In this document: positions 1 through 9,706 of the stretch, in pieces | How the letters are laid out: the number at the start of each line of letters is the position of its first letter | How positions within the stretch are numbered: the stretch's first letter is position 1 | Program-made: the position numbers and the translations under genes | The notes under the pieces: model-generated | Told to the model about the DNA's origin: nothing | What the model saw: the letters and a program-made list of their open reading frames with translations, nothing else | Databases searched by the model: none | NCBI GenBank assembly: GCA_030849065.1 | Contig: JASAON010001546.1 | Coordinates: forward strand, 1-51,769 | DNA length: 51,769 nt | DNA from: Jaenimonas drosophilae | Lineage: Eukaryota > Euglenozoa > Kinetoplastea > Trypanosomatida > Trypanosomatidae | Direction: 5' to 3'

Positions 1-1737
1 CTTCACTGCTACGGTGCTTTGCTTCTCTAATGTGAGAATCCATCTTTACATCACTGCAGGTGGCTCGCCACAACCAACAAAACAACACCAAACAAACACG
101 GCCTACTGCAACATTATCCTTGGCTTCCACCCCAATATTTGTGGTTGAACACAGCGTCAAAGTGCATGACGACATTTGCGCATTACCCCCCCCCCATATG
201 CTTCTGTTCGGATAGTGAAAACACATGGCTATTGTTCAACGCAATCAAGCAATATCGAGCTGCAGAGAATAGCTTGTGCCCCATGAAATTTGCTGCTACA
301 CCCAGCTCCCATCTATCTGGTGCATGGATGAGTCGGGCCAGATCAGACTAAACAGCTTCAAGTCATCATCCAATAAGTACGTCGCCCCCGCATGGTGACA
401 CAGCAGCACAACCTTCATGCTGATCCATCCTCAATCTAAGCATCAAGATCATTGCAGGATTACGAAGAGTAAAGAAGCCGACTTCGAATAGATAGCAAAT
501 AGTTAATAGTGTGCAGATGAAAACAAGATAGGTGATGCCGTTTGCAATAAGCTAGAAAGTTTATGAGCATTCATATATTGGCGCCAGAACGTTGATGAGC
601 GCACCACGAAATCTTGGTAATAGATATACACTCGTGATTTGATACGATCAGTATCAACTCCTGACCGAGCTGTAAGTATAGACTTTCGTTCACATAAATG
701 ATACTAGTGCCATACTTTCTCAATATAGCACTAACTCCCATGTCACCTCTTTCCTTAATAGGGTGCAATAGCCCTTAAATCATATCACACCGCTTCTTCC
801 TACAGCGCGGGTCTAATGCCATCGCGACACCTCTTGAGCACCAAAGTCAAAAATAACGACGGTGTTGGTGGCAATTTAACTGACTGAGAGCATCCAGTCA
901 GCGCAGCTCCCTGATAGCGACCGAACCTTACGTATTCACTATGTAGAATGTATCCCTCTGTTGGTATCCAAAGTCTCACAACTGCTCATATTGTGTGAGA
1001 GAATGACAGGTTCATGAGCAACTATACACTTTCTTCAAAACCATGTGACGAGAGAAGAAACAATCTGCGGATAAGCGTATCAAAAAAAAAAGGGTGATTA
1101 GTAAGTCTGATGGTGGAAGTTGTGTCAGTAATGAGCCATCTGGCGTCGGCGATATTCGTGTCGATCACACGATGTCGTTGGTGGTGGCCATGAGTGGGAA
1201 AAAAAACATATATATGGGAGATGAGGGGTGAAAAGAATTCGTTTGTTGAAAGGATGCATATCTCCTGTGTCGGGCTCTCCGTCGATATTGATTGTACGTA
1301 TACAGGCCCTGGAGAGAAAGCATCAAAGAAAAAAGGAATCACCACTGCTGTGCCTCTGAGAGAGACATTGGATGAAGAAAAAGATGTCCACAGGACCACA
1401 AAAAAGAATCATCACTCCGTCTTCGCAAAAGTGAAGTGTGTTGCTGGATAGCGCGTTGACCTCCACCGCCCGTAATGGACGCACACATTGAAAAAAAAGA
1501 CTCCCATTTACAAAGAAACTGTAGGTAGAATCGTAGGGATGTTTCCAGACGATCAAAAGTTTGAGATAGAAGATACTTCTCTGCGGCAACAGCAGGGGTT
1601 GGCGGTGGTTCCGGTAAGACGTAGCTTGGGTGTGGGCACCACCAGAAAGAAAAGAGAGAAGAACGACCTCCGTTGCACCGCACACATAAGCCCACACACT
1701 CGACTGCTCTCTCGTTTTCATTCTGGGCTGTGCTCTC
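1..1737. other. Gene-free end of the minus-strand gene block
   Basis: No open frame here has a recognisable domain or a convincing length; all are short and overlap each other on both strands. The stretch lies downstream of the last minus-strand gene, so it should hold that transcript's 3' UTR and possibly a spacer to another gene or a transcription stop further left. A run of ten C sits at 186-195, that is G10 on the minus strand, similar in kind to the G runs of the strand-switch region. I looked for tRNA-like T-arm and D-arm sequences and saw none that pair convincingly. Confidence 0.5.
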
Positions 1738-3399
1738 TCAATTTAGATGCTTCTTCGGAGCAAGCTCCTCTTCATCCGTGATGCTACGAGATGATGAGCG
1801 GTCATCTTCCCATGGAAATAAGAAAAAGTATTCAGCGAGAAAACACAAGAAACCTGCAATACCAAAGAAAATGAAGACGATGGATTGACCAAAATTTTGG
1901 TCTCCCGATGGTCCGCCGGAGATGCCTTCTGTGGCAAGCGGGTAGGACACCGTCACGATCAAATTCAGTCCAAACACCAGCGAATGCGCAATGGACGCTC
2001 CTCTTGGTCTGAAGGAAAGCGGAAAAACATCTTGCACCAGAACAAAGAAGTATGGGCCCAGTCCGAACTGGTAGGCCCACACAAATACAAGAGAACCTGT
2101 TAGTGCGACAATCATCCTCACCTGGTCTGACGCCACTCCAGGAAAGACAACAATGCCGCAACAACAAAGACACGTGACAGAGCAGCAGAATGTACTGAAG
2201 ATGAAAAGCTGACGAGGGGTAAAGTAGAAAGATGCCCGAATGCTACACAGGCCACCAAACAGCGCCAATGCCATCAATAGAAAGGTGCCCACGAATGGTG
2301 CCACCCCCAGATTTCCAAAAATGGTTGGTGCGTAGTTGGACAGGCCTCGGTATCCAGTAAGCTGAGCTGCTCCGCAAACCGTCATACTGATGAGAATCCG
2401 TGGAATCATTTGTGTGAAACTGTACTCATTTGGATCAGCCTCAATCTCACCCTTGTCACCAGTGTACACCCCAGTAAAGGTAACTCGTGTCTCTGGAATC
2501 AAGACTCCCAAAAACACCACAGCCAGGGAAAGCGCGCTGGACACCGCCCCCACTCCCTGAAGGCGCATCATGAGGTGCTGGTCACCCTCGTGGCTTGTTG
2601 AAATTGTTTGCCCCAGCACCAAGCCCGTTAGCCCCGCAAGAAAAGAGCCAAAGCACACGCATACCATGAAACACGATCCAATTGAGCGCTTCAACTCTGA
2701 CGGAGCGTTTTGATCGACGTATAATGCGCAAGCCACAGCTGTGACTCCAACGGTCATTCCCATAGCCACCCGTGCGGGGATCAGGAGCCAGAAATCATCA
2801 GAAGCGATGGACACGTGATAGATCAACGAGCACGCCATCGCGAGGATGCCAAAAACCAGAAAGGTCAGCTTGGTCCCGAGTGTGGTAGCGATTCGACCGC
2901 CAATTGTCGATCCGAGAGCACATCCCCCAGTCAGAGCACCAGCGAAAATACCATGACGAATCGAATCGTACCCCACTGGGTTACTGCACTTCTGTGAGCC
3001 GTACTTCCATGTGCAGCGGTGGTCCCGTAGGCATCCAGCTCTTGCGCTCTCTTCGTCTCCACCAAAAATACCCGAGTTGGGGTACAACACACGGCACGTT
3101 ACATCCGTCCAGCCACAGTATCCGCCGTTGCTGCTGTTGGAATACCATCGGCAGTCACTGTACGGCAGGCTCTCGCAGGCATCACGGCCCCCATTGTAAG
3201 CGGCGCAATCCATTCCCATCACACGCATTTGGAAGAAAACTGGAACGAACAAGAAGTTGTAGCCGTAATAGGAACCGCAGAAGAAAGGCACAGCCAGGAT
3301 CTTCATGGCACGGAGACTGAAAAATTTCACCTCTTCACGAACTTGATTTTCCATGTCTGGCTCATGGAAGTCAGACACAGAACTCCGTTCAGCGAGCAT
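1738..3399 (-). CDS. MFS hexose transporter of the kinetoplastid type
   Basis: A 553-residue sugar porter of the major facilitator superfamily, expected to carry glucose or fructose across the plasma membrane by facilitated diffusion. The first membrane segment (about residues 36-58, with GSYYGYNF) is followed by a large outward loop at about 61-146 holding eight cysteines (65, 75, 83, 95, 102, 123, 129, 138). A large Cys-rich loop here is a hallmark of trypanosomatid hexose transporters (the THT family). Sugar-porter signatures follow: RVAMGMTVG, YVDQNAPSELKRSIG, the PETR loop after helix 6, QLTGYRGLSNYAPTIFG for the sugar-binding helix 7, and FPLSFRPRGAS before the last helices. The start is an ATG. 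A pyrimidine-rich stretch with AG lies about 55 bases upstream. It is the last gene of the minus-strand block in this window. The transported sugar cannot be read from the sequence. Confidence 0.88.
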   Translation of the reverse strand: MLAERSSVSDFHEPDMENQVREEVKFFSLRAMKILAVPFFCGSYYGYNFLFVPVFFQMRVMGMDCAAYNGGRDACESLPYSDCRWYSNSSNGGYCGWTDVTCRVLYPNSGIFGGDEESARAGCLRDHRCTWKYGSQKCSNPVGYDSIRHGIFAGALTGGCALGSTIGGRIATTLGTKLTFLVFGILAMACSLIYHVSIASDDFWLLIPARVAMGMTVGVTAVACALYVDQNAPSELKRSIGSCFMVCVCFGSFLAGLTGLVLGQTISTSHEGDQHLMMRLQGVGAVSSALSLAVVFLGVLIPETRVTFTGVYTGDKGEIEADPNEYSFTQMIPRILISMTVCGAAQLTGYRGLSNYAPTIFGNLGVAPFVGTFLLMALALFGGLCSIRASFYFTPRQLFIFSTFCCSVTCLCCCGIVVFPGVASDQVRMIVALTGSLVFVWAYQFGLGPYFFVLVQDVFPLSFRPRGASIAHSLVFGLNLIVTVSYPLATEGISGGPSGDQNFGQSIVFIFFGIAGFLCFLAEYFFLFPWEDDRSSSRSITDEEELAPKKHLN

Positions 3400-4290
3400 T
3401 GTGTGATGTGTGTTGTGTGTTGTGTGCTGTGTTCAGATTAGCAATCGCAATCTTGAGAAGGAAAGAAGGGACACAGAAATATTGGGACGTCCGCATGAAC
3501 GGATTGATTCTGCTGAGTGCACTGCACATAGCCCACCGTGAATACTGCGTACTTGGGAGCAGGGCCACCCGCTGCATGGTATCAACAGCAGCAACAGCAA
3601 ACGCAAAGAACCAAATAAATGATTCATTCGAAAGATCAAGCACCAACACGTTTTTTTGTAGCTTCTGTCAACACTCACCTCAGTCACGAAGATGCTGCTC
3701 TCCGCACTGGCAGAAATCAGCGATCTGAAATGAAGATGATTAGGTAACTGAACAAAGAGGGAGTGTGCCTCAAGTTGCTTTCGGTGTAGGGGTACCTCAG
3801 CTGCCCAATTGCATCGACTCTTATCCCGTATCTCTCCAGATCAAAATGCGCCAGAGCCGCGATGGAACAATTCATTGTCTCCCACGCGTGGGTCAGTGAT
3901 TCCCGAGTGTTACCCACGGCGTTCACCACAACGGTATCTTGATGCACCGAAACAACAAGCACGCAAAGTTACAGTATTCCCCGTAGAGCAGAAGCACCAC
4001 TATCATTGCTGCAGCTAAACCAAGTGCATTTTGACTATAGATATCACATCAAGAATTCCGTCGCCACCTGATATGGATGGGTCTACACACATGGTGTGTG
4101 TGTCACCCTCAGATTATTACAGATTGCAGATTCTATACGGAGCAAAAGGGAGAGGAATGGGAAGATGTGGGCCCAACCACATGATTAGGAAAGCAAAGCG
4201 GAGGAGCAGTGGAACAGCAAGACGCTCCGTGAGTATTCAATACTCGACTCGATACGACACCATCGAAGGTCCAGTAGCCGTTGCCTCCAT
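3400..4290. other. Spacer between hexose transporter and MCM-binding protein
   Basis: About 890 bases with no supported gene. On the minus strand it should hold the 3' UTR of the MCM-binding protein gene and the 5' leader of the transporter. The leader next to the transporter is GT/CA-rich (a TGTG/TTGT run at about 3400-3431), with the likely trans-splice acceptor beyond it near 3455. Small frames on both strands have no domain. Confidence 0.5.
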
Positions 4291-6006
4291 CTATGATCTT
4301 GATGCCAGCTGTTGTTGCATGCGTTGTCGCTCCAAATTTTCTGCGTGTAAAAGATCGTCGCGACTGATATTGGGCCTGCCCCAACTTCGGGCAGTTGTGC
4401 GAATGAGAGCAATCATCATTGAGTAGCTATTGTTGTGGAGAAGAGCGTCCCTGTTATTCCACGTCTCAAACTCCTGGGAGAGGCGCACTAGCATAGAAGA
4501 AATGCTTTCCTCCAAGTGATCGTCGTCGTTATTTTCACTATTCAAACTGACAGAGTGAACTCGGCCCAGATACGTTCGAACTAGGGAGGGATAATCAGAA
4601 TCCGCAGCATGAGCTGCTGCATCTTCATCATGTGGTTCGTGCATCACTCGTAATGGAAAGCGGAAAACAGCTGGGAGACTGTCGTCGTTATCTGTCACTG
4701 CCATGATTGACCCGTTCAACGGAACCTCCACTTTATGGTACACATAGTCGACCATTACTATCTGTTTATGAATTGCTGCGAAAAGCGACTCCTCGATGCC
4801 AGCAACAGTCTCAAGAAGCTCGTCCGTGAAGTTGCGACAGTCAATCGTGATGTGAGTTCCTTCTGAAACCTGGAGCATCCCTGCTTTAAGATAGTTTTCC
4901 TCGACAGAATAATGTGGTGATAGGCTAAACCCATCTCTTAGTGAACGATCATCTATAAGTACCTCGGCAATTGGTACCATGCACCGCAAGATCTCTGAGC
5001 ACCGAAACGAATCGAGCATCGGAGACACAATAAGAAGGGGAAGATCCCCAATGGGCATTTCAGAATGATGGCCTTCCACACGGCTGCACAAATGAAGGAG
5101 AAGATACTCTGCGAGCAACCGGTCATTCATGCAGATGTGTTGTGCTATCGCGCCAACAGCGCAACCTCTAAGTTCACTTGTACTGAGCGTCATTCGTGGA
5201 AGGAGTGCAACCACGTCGATAGGGAGGAACCCCACACATGTCAAACGACTTACGAGCCCCATCGACAAGCTTTCTGCGTGCCACAGCTGAAAGGACTCAA
5301 GCTCATCTTCAACATCGGATTGTGTAAATGGGTGACGGCTCAAGTATCCATAGAAGTCATACACTTGATTGAGTCGAAATTTGTTCCGTTCATTGCCTTG
5401 ATGGTGAATCACTGTAACAATGCACGCGGATGAGAGAGTTTGAGATGTTGGCAAGTGAGGAAGATTTAGATATCCTTGCACTCCTCCCTTGGGAATGGCA
5501 GTAGGTTGGTTGTGGGCCAAAGTGACTTCCTGCTCCCGCTCAACACTTCGTCGAGAACGAATCGACCTTTCGCCGTTCTGAGTTGGGCACGCGGCATCCC
5601 ATGGGCGTTTTCCTGCGTTACGCTTGCGGTCTCCTGTATCCTGTGGGCACGATGTTGTGGGATAGTAAAAGTCATTCCCTGGTACTGGAACCACATAAAG
5701 CATGGTTGATTCCAGGTACTCACAACTTCCCGAAGATGAAGTTGGACCGTCAAAAAAAGCTTCAGGAGAGGCTAAGAATAAACTAGTGTCAGAGTTAATA
5801 TCTTGAATCATGCCACGACACCGACACAGATGGCCATGGGGAATTCGCGCACTTTGATCCGTAGGAAACACATTCAAAACCGATCCGTCGACAGCAAGAG
5901 TATCTAGCAAATGGGTCCGCAAGCTTTGAAGTGCTGAGTCTACCCAATCAACTTTGTTGGTACTGCACAACTTGATGAACTCTTGGGCTTCCGCGATTGT
6001 GGTCAT
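4291..6006 (-). CDS. MCMBP: MCM complex-binding protein homologue (MCMBP/ETG1 family)
   Basis: A 571-residue homologue of the mini-chromosome maintenance complex-binding protein, which binds MCM subunits in the nucleus and is linked to MCM assembly, unloading after replication and sister-chromatid cohesion. Recognition rests on family motifs in the right order: CRCRGMIQD (about 61-69) with MLYVVPVPG (about 102-110), then a region with VYDFYGYL, a middle HLCSRVEG block followed by LPLLIVSPM, a GMLQVSEGTHITID strand pair, VDYVYHKVEVPLN, and a C-terminal ARSWG...LERQRMQQ helix. The coding frame is open further upstream only through a GTG. The first ATG after a strong pyrimidine tract ending in CAG (AG at 6057-6056) is at 6006, so that start was chosen. 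Length is near the usual 550-640 residues. It lies between the transporter and the SPOUT gene. Confidence 0.82.
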   Translation of the reverse strand: MTTIAEAQEFIKLCSTNKVDWVDSALQSLRTHLLDTLAVDGSVLNVFPTDQSARIPHGHLCRCRGMIQDINSDTSLFLASPEAFFDGPTSSSGSCEYLESTMLYVVPVPGNDFYYPTTSCPQDTGDRKRNAGKRPWDAACPTQNGERSIRSRRSVEREQEVTLAHNQPTAIPKGGVQGYLNLPHLPTSQTLSSACIVTVIHHQGNERNKFRLNQVYDFYGYLSRHPFTQSDVEDELESFQLWHAESLSMGLVSRLTCVGFLPIDVVALLPRMTLSTSELRGCAVGAIAQHICMNDRLLAEYLLLHLCSRVEGHHSEMPIGDLPLLIVSPMLDSFRCSEILRCMVPIAEVLIDDRSLRDGFSLSPHYSVEENYLKAGMLQVSEGTHITIDCRNFTDELLETVAGIEESLFAAIHKQIVMVDYVYHKVEVPLNGSIMAVTDNDDSLPAVFRFPLRVMHEPHDEDAAAHAADSDYPSLVRTYLGRVHSVSLNSENNDDDHLEESISSMLVRLSQEFETWNNRDALLHNNSYSMMIALIRTTARSWGRPNISRDDLLHAENLERQRMQQQLASRS

Positions 6007-6055
6007 TCCAAAAGTTCCTATGCGCTTCAATAGCGGAGTTAACAGCACGATATAC

Positions 6056-6080
6056 CTGTAAAAGAGAGAAAGGAAAGCAG
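6056..6080 (-). promoter_or_regulatory. Putative trans-splice acceptor of the MCMBP gene
   Basis: Read on the minus strand, an almost pure pyrimidine run (CTTTCCTTTCTCTCTTTT) ends in ACAG, with AG at 6057-6056. The next ATG is at 6006 and opens the MCMBP frame. Polypyrimidine plus AG is the standard spliced-leader acceptor layout in kinetoplastids; the assignment is inferred, not measured. Confidence 0.65.
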
Positions 6081-6209
6081 AGTATCAGTTGTCGCTCTTT
6101 CTTAGGCACAACTGTACCACTTTGAAAGAACCCCTCAGATGATCAATGCAAGCTATATGCACCAAACTGTGCAATTCAGGGTAATTTGGGTTTTCTTGTG
6201 AAGTTGAAG

Positions 6210-7586
6210 CTACTCGTGAGAGTACATGCCATCAATTACACTCCGAAGTCTGTGAAGGGCGATGGCTGATGCCAACGCTGGATTCAATCCTCTCTGGTTA
6301 GAGGATGTCTTCTGGGGATGCAGTATGTACACAACTTTGGTGCTAAGTTGAAGTAGATCTGGGTGAGGAGAAGACCCCTCTTCTGGCACGGCCAGCACAA
6401 TGCCTTTCAGCCCTTGGCCAATCACTTGACGAACAGCTGACAATAGTGACTCATCTTCATCCAAATACACTTCTTGGTGACACAGGTGTTCATTGCCCAT
6501 TGTAAGAGGATGGGTGCTGGTAAGAGCATGGTGAGATGCGCACCATTGGCGCAATCGCCAGTCAGACGGTGGAATAAAGGTGCTTGCTTTCTCCTCGTGT
6601 TCTTGGAAGTGAACATTCAGATAAGGGTAATACTGATACACCATCCAAATGGCGTACCCTTCCACTGACTTCAAGAAGGATATATCAGAGGTCCCACTGA
6701 AGAATGAAACATTCATAACCTTGTCAACTCCAAGTGCGCCTCTTCGGTTAAACTTTCTTCTGCCGAGGACAATAAATTGATCGCAATTGAATGCATTCGC
6801 ATTACGAGCGACTGCGCCAATATTCCGGTCGCCAAGCTCATTGTTCATCAGAATGCCAAGTTGTAATTTATAGGATGCACGCCGGATTGCAAGAAGCTGC
6901 TTTATGGATTCAGTGTCAAGACCAGACAAAGTTTTTTCATGAGGTGTACCCTTGCTACACTCACCCGGAGTGCCACTCACTGGCATATGTCCCTCGCAAT
7001 ATGCTCTACCTGTGTGCTCCCCAATGCAACAGCCACCTGCACGATGCACAGCAATCGATAGTGCGGAAAGCATTGAGAGTGATCCAATAGATCCGTACTG
7101 GGGAATATACACATGATGGTGGCACTGTGATGTAAGCTGCGGTGATAGCCCATTTTCAGCTCCAAGTACAATTTGAATTGCATTGTTGTTGAGCTTTGCT
7201 TGCTCCATTGTACGCTCCCATGGAAAGTCAAGAATTGACACAGCTGAGGGATGGTTTGGTGTAAGGGCAACAGTGGTGCCATCGAGAGGAACCGACTGCG
7301 AAACGACTGTCTGCATGAAGAAAAGCCTGTTTCCACCAGCCCCAACGTCCATGGATGGAACCGTACGCTGCATCGTGCTCATCACAACTGGTGGACCGAC
7401 GCGAAAGAAGAGAGCCAATCGCAATAGACACCAAGCGTTGTACGCAAACTTGATATCCTCCACAACAAGTTGCACTTGGCTACTACGCGAATTTTTGGAT
7501 GGCCATCCCAAGCCATACGACCAAGCGTCAAAGTCTTTCATTGCGCAGCATCTGCTGCGAAACATTGTTTTTCCTACAAGTTGCAT
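6210..7586 (-). CDS. Tandem SPOUT (SpoU/TrmH-like) RNA 2'-O-methyltransferase-like protein
   Basis: A 458-residue protein that appears to contain two SPOUT-fold units in one chain. The family uses S-adenosylmethionine to methylate ribose 2'-OH in tRNA or rRNA and normally works as a homodimer. Unit 1: VVEDIKFAYNAWCLLR (motif I-like, N50 and R56), LGAENGLS (motif II-like, E144), IPQYGSIGSLS (motif III-like, 161-171, but SLS instead of SLN). Unit 2: GDRNIGAVAR (motif I, N255 and R261), VPEEGSSP (degenerate motif II, 400-407) and GLNPALASAI (motif III with N435). The second unit has the best motif I, the first the best motif II. The start is uncertain: the ATG at 7586 gives 458 residues, while an AG at 7575-7574 behind a C9 run would favour the ATG at 7565. 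It is the first gene left of the strand-switch region. Target RNA is unknown. Confidence 0.75.
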   Translation of the reverse strand: MQLVGKTMFRSRCCAMKDFDAWSYGLGWPSKNSRSSQVQLVVEDIKFAYNAWCLLRLALFFRVGPPVVMSTMQRTVPSMDVGAGGNRLFFMQTVVSQSVPLDGTTVALTPNHPSAVSILDFPWERTMEQAKLNNNAIQIVLGAENGLSPQLTSQCHHHVYIPQYGSIGSLSMLSALSIAVHRAGGCCIGEHTGRAYCEGHMPVSGTPGECSKGTPHEKTLSGLDTESIKQLLAIRRASYKLQLGILMNNELGDRNIGAVARNANAFNCDQFIVLGRRKFNRRGALGVDKVMNVSFFSGTSDISFLKSVEGYAIWMVYQYYPYLNVHFQEHEEKASTFIPPSDWRLRQWCASHHALTSTHPLTMGNEHLCHQEVYLDEDESLLSAVRQVIGQGLKGIVLAVPEEGSSPHPDLLQLSTKVVYILHPQKTSSNQRGLNPALASAIALHRLRSVIDGMYSHE

Positions 7587-7587
7587 T

Positions 7588-7596
7588 GGGGGGGGG
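7588..7596 (+). promoter_or_regulatory. G9 run
   Basis: Nine G on the plus strand immediately upstream of the SPOUT gene start. Read on the minus strand it is a C run that could also serve as the pyrimidine tract of a trans-splice acceptor. Confidence 0.5.
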
Positions 7597-7695
7597 TATA
7601 AAATAGAGGCGTAAGGGGCAGTTCACGGCATAAAGCGGAAAATAGATCAGTATTTGGACGCGATTTGGCAATCGCGCGCGGGTGTGGTGGTCGCT

Positions 7696-7707
7696 GGGGG
7701 GGGGGGG
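7696..7707 (+). promoter_or_regulatory. G12 run
   Basis: Twelve G on the plus strand in the strand-switch region. Read on the minus strand, the C12 run is directly followed by AG (7695-7694), a second possible splice acceptor for the SPOUT gene. Confidence 0.5.
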
Positions 7708-7750
7708 CATTGAATTTTGGTTGGCGGCCATGTTGGAGTTAAGGCGTCAA

Positions 7751-7763
7751 GGGGGGGGGGGGG
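7751..7763 (+). promoter_or_regulatory. G13 run
   Basis: The longest homopolymer in the strand-switch region, thirteen G on the plus strand. Together with its neighbours it could form G-quadruplex-like structure or mark the start region. Confidence 0.5.
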
Positions 7764-7811
7764 TATTTGAAACTCCCGCAGTGATTGGATATGGGTTGAT
7801 CTTTCTCGAGT

Positions 7812-7820
7812 CCCCCCCCC
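7812..7820 (-). promoter_or_regulatory. C9 run (G9 on the minus strand)
   Basis: Nine C on the plus strand, so the G run here faces the minus strand, opposite to the three G runs to its left. Confidence 0.45.
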
Positions 7821-9696
7821 TCGCTCACCAACCACTGCCTTGAATCGATGGTACTTTTCGTATCCATGTTGCGTTCGGAGTGCTGTCTTATGATGCTTCC
7901 GTATGGCTTGGGAGAGACAAATCTCCAAGCTTGCGTAAATTTCAATATTGACCGTTGTTTGTTCAACCCAAGGCATATTCCATTGTAAAGACACCAGTGC
8001 TTAGATGGATGGCGTGGGTGCACACCGCTCGAGAACTTTCGATCACAGCAAATTTTGTCAATTCCCTGAAAGTAGTTAATCAACATTCACGCTGCATATG
8101 GATCTGGAGAATCTCGTAGAACTTTCGCCCAAAAAGCTGTCCCTCATTGCTGCTTGCGATCACCATCCAATTCTTTATCTAATTTAACAGCAGCCCTGTC
8201 ACCCACAATTCAGTTGATTCTCCTGTCTACGTATTTCAACGTCGTAGAGGTTTTTAGTTGGCTCGAAGCAAAACATGTTTTTGGCATCTCTGTATTGTTT
8301 TGATGCAAGCATCCCACATGTTGCAATCTCGATGCCATAAGTCTGAAATTCGGATTCGGGATCTTTCTCAGCTTGTCAAGTGAGGTCACAATATTTTGTG
8401 CCTGAGTTTGTCGCGCTAGTTGGGCAGTTGCATGACTTATCAAGAGATTCAACTTGTACCTTTTATTCCAAACACTGTTTTCTGTTTCCCTGAGTGCGAA
8501 TGTTGCTGTATCGTACATCTAATTGGTAGTGCAGTTGGTTGTCTTCCCCATCACAGAGTTTTCCCTAGGTTGTCTGCGGTCTGTCCCTTTTTGGACAGCA
8601 TGGCAACCCTGCATGTTGATGTATTTTTTCGCGTTTGACAGATTCTATTAGAGTTTGTCTCTCGTTCCAGCAAACTTTTTGTCAAGCTCAACAACTCCGT
8701 CAATATCCGTTTATTCAATTTTCAGATTATCTTCTCTTCTCTTATTGTAGCATGCAACGGCCCACCTGTACTTATCGGGTTTATCCGTTATCTTATTTCT
8801 GGAAGTGGCTGTGGCCGTTAATTTTTCACGGATTGAGTGCACTGAGATGTTTGAGAAGAGGGGCATTCCTACGGTGACATTTTTTCGTGGCTATACAATC
8901 CCAGCGTTAAGCACACACTTTTCTTTCCCTAATGGAGCGCTCACATGAGGCATTATCTTTCCGAGATAAAGAGATGGAGATGGAGATGGAGCCAATTTCT
9001 GTATCATGGACTAGCGCGGAGCTATACTCGGTGAATAGCAGAGTCTGAACCACTTTTTCGAGTCTGCTGATCCAGTATCGAACATTGCCAAATAATCGTT
9101 TGAACAGAACCACTTGCGAAACTCGCATGATTATCAGCATCGAGATCTAATTGTTTCCATGAACTACCCCCAAAAAACCTCTATTCATTTTCTGAGCTCC
9201 CAGGAACTTGTTCTCGATCCACCTGCGTGACACTATAATGGCAAAGTATGATGATGGCGATTGTGTTCCATAGATTATGTCACACATATTTCCTCATGAC
9301 AATTATTGAGTTAGTGTGAACGCGTACACTGGAGTCAGGCAAGACTGTTGAACCTACACGTGTTTTACTCGGACATTTGCAACCTTGCCCGTGTCACTCC
9401 GCATTTGAATCAATTAATACAGCCAGTTTTTTTTTTATTGTATCACGCAATTGATGCATTGAAAGTAGACTATTTTCTGCCACTGTTGAAATCTTTACAC
9501 AACTTCATCGAGGTCCAATTCTTCCACCTTCATCACGTATTTTCATTTTCAAGAGTGGATGTGCTTGTGCTAAAACACCACCACACCAATTCAAATATAG
9601 AACTCTCCCCTACCAAATAAAAGCGTTGCATCAGTGACATCACTGTGAGCACAGTCACGACCTTCTCTTACGTCACTTCCAACTTGACAACTCTCC

Positions 9697-9698
9697 AG
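9697..9698 (+). promoter_or_regulatory. Putative trans-splice acceptor of the first plus-strand gene
   Basis: The AG follows a pyrimidine-rich stretch (9661-9696, ending CTCTCC). The first ATG after it is at 9707, nine bases into the leader, and opens the zinc-finger/FG protein. This supports 9707 rather than the in-frame GTG at 9698. Confidence 0.55.
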
Positions 9699-9706
9699 TG
9701 AAATCC

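Larger units (their letters stand above)
7587..9706. promoter_or_regulatory. Divergent strand-switch region, probable bidirectional transcription start region
   Basis: About 2.1 kb without a supported gene. Coding on the minus strand ends its 5' side here and coding on the plus strand begins at 9707, so both gene blocks point away from it. Its left edge carries long homopolymer runs: G9, G12, G13 and C9 within 7588-7820. The rest (about 7900-9650) is plain, rather AT-rich sequence with only short frames. In kinetoplastids, divergent strand-switch regions are RNA polymerase II start regions, marked by variant histones, and G runs are reported near them in T. brucei. Function is inferred from gene direction and base runs. 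Confidence 0.7.

Noticed and set aside
471..500. TTCGAA-containing stretch considered as a tRNA T-arm
   Set aside because: No matching acceptor stem, D-arm or anticodon arm could be paired around it.
1022..1721. Several overlapping frames on both strands near the window start
   Set aside because: They are Phe/Ser/Lys-rich, follow homopolymer bias and show no domain or clear start.
7597..7606. TATAAAATAG, a TATA-box-like sequence beside the G9 run
   Set aside because: Kinetoplastid protein-coding transcription does not rely on TATA boxes, and the plus-strand first gene is 2 kb away. Likely chance.
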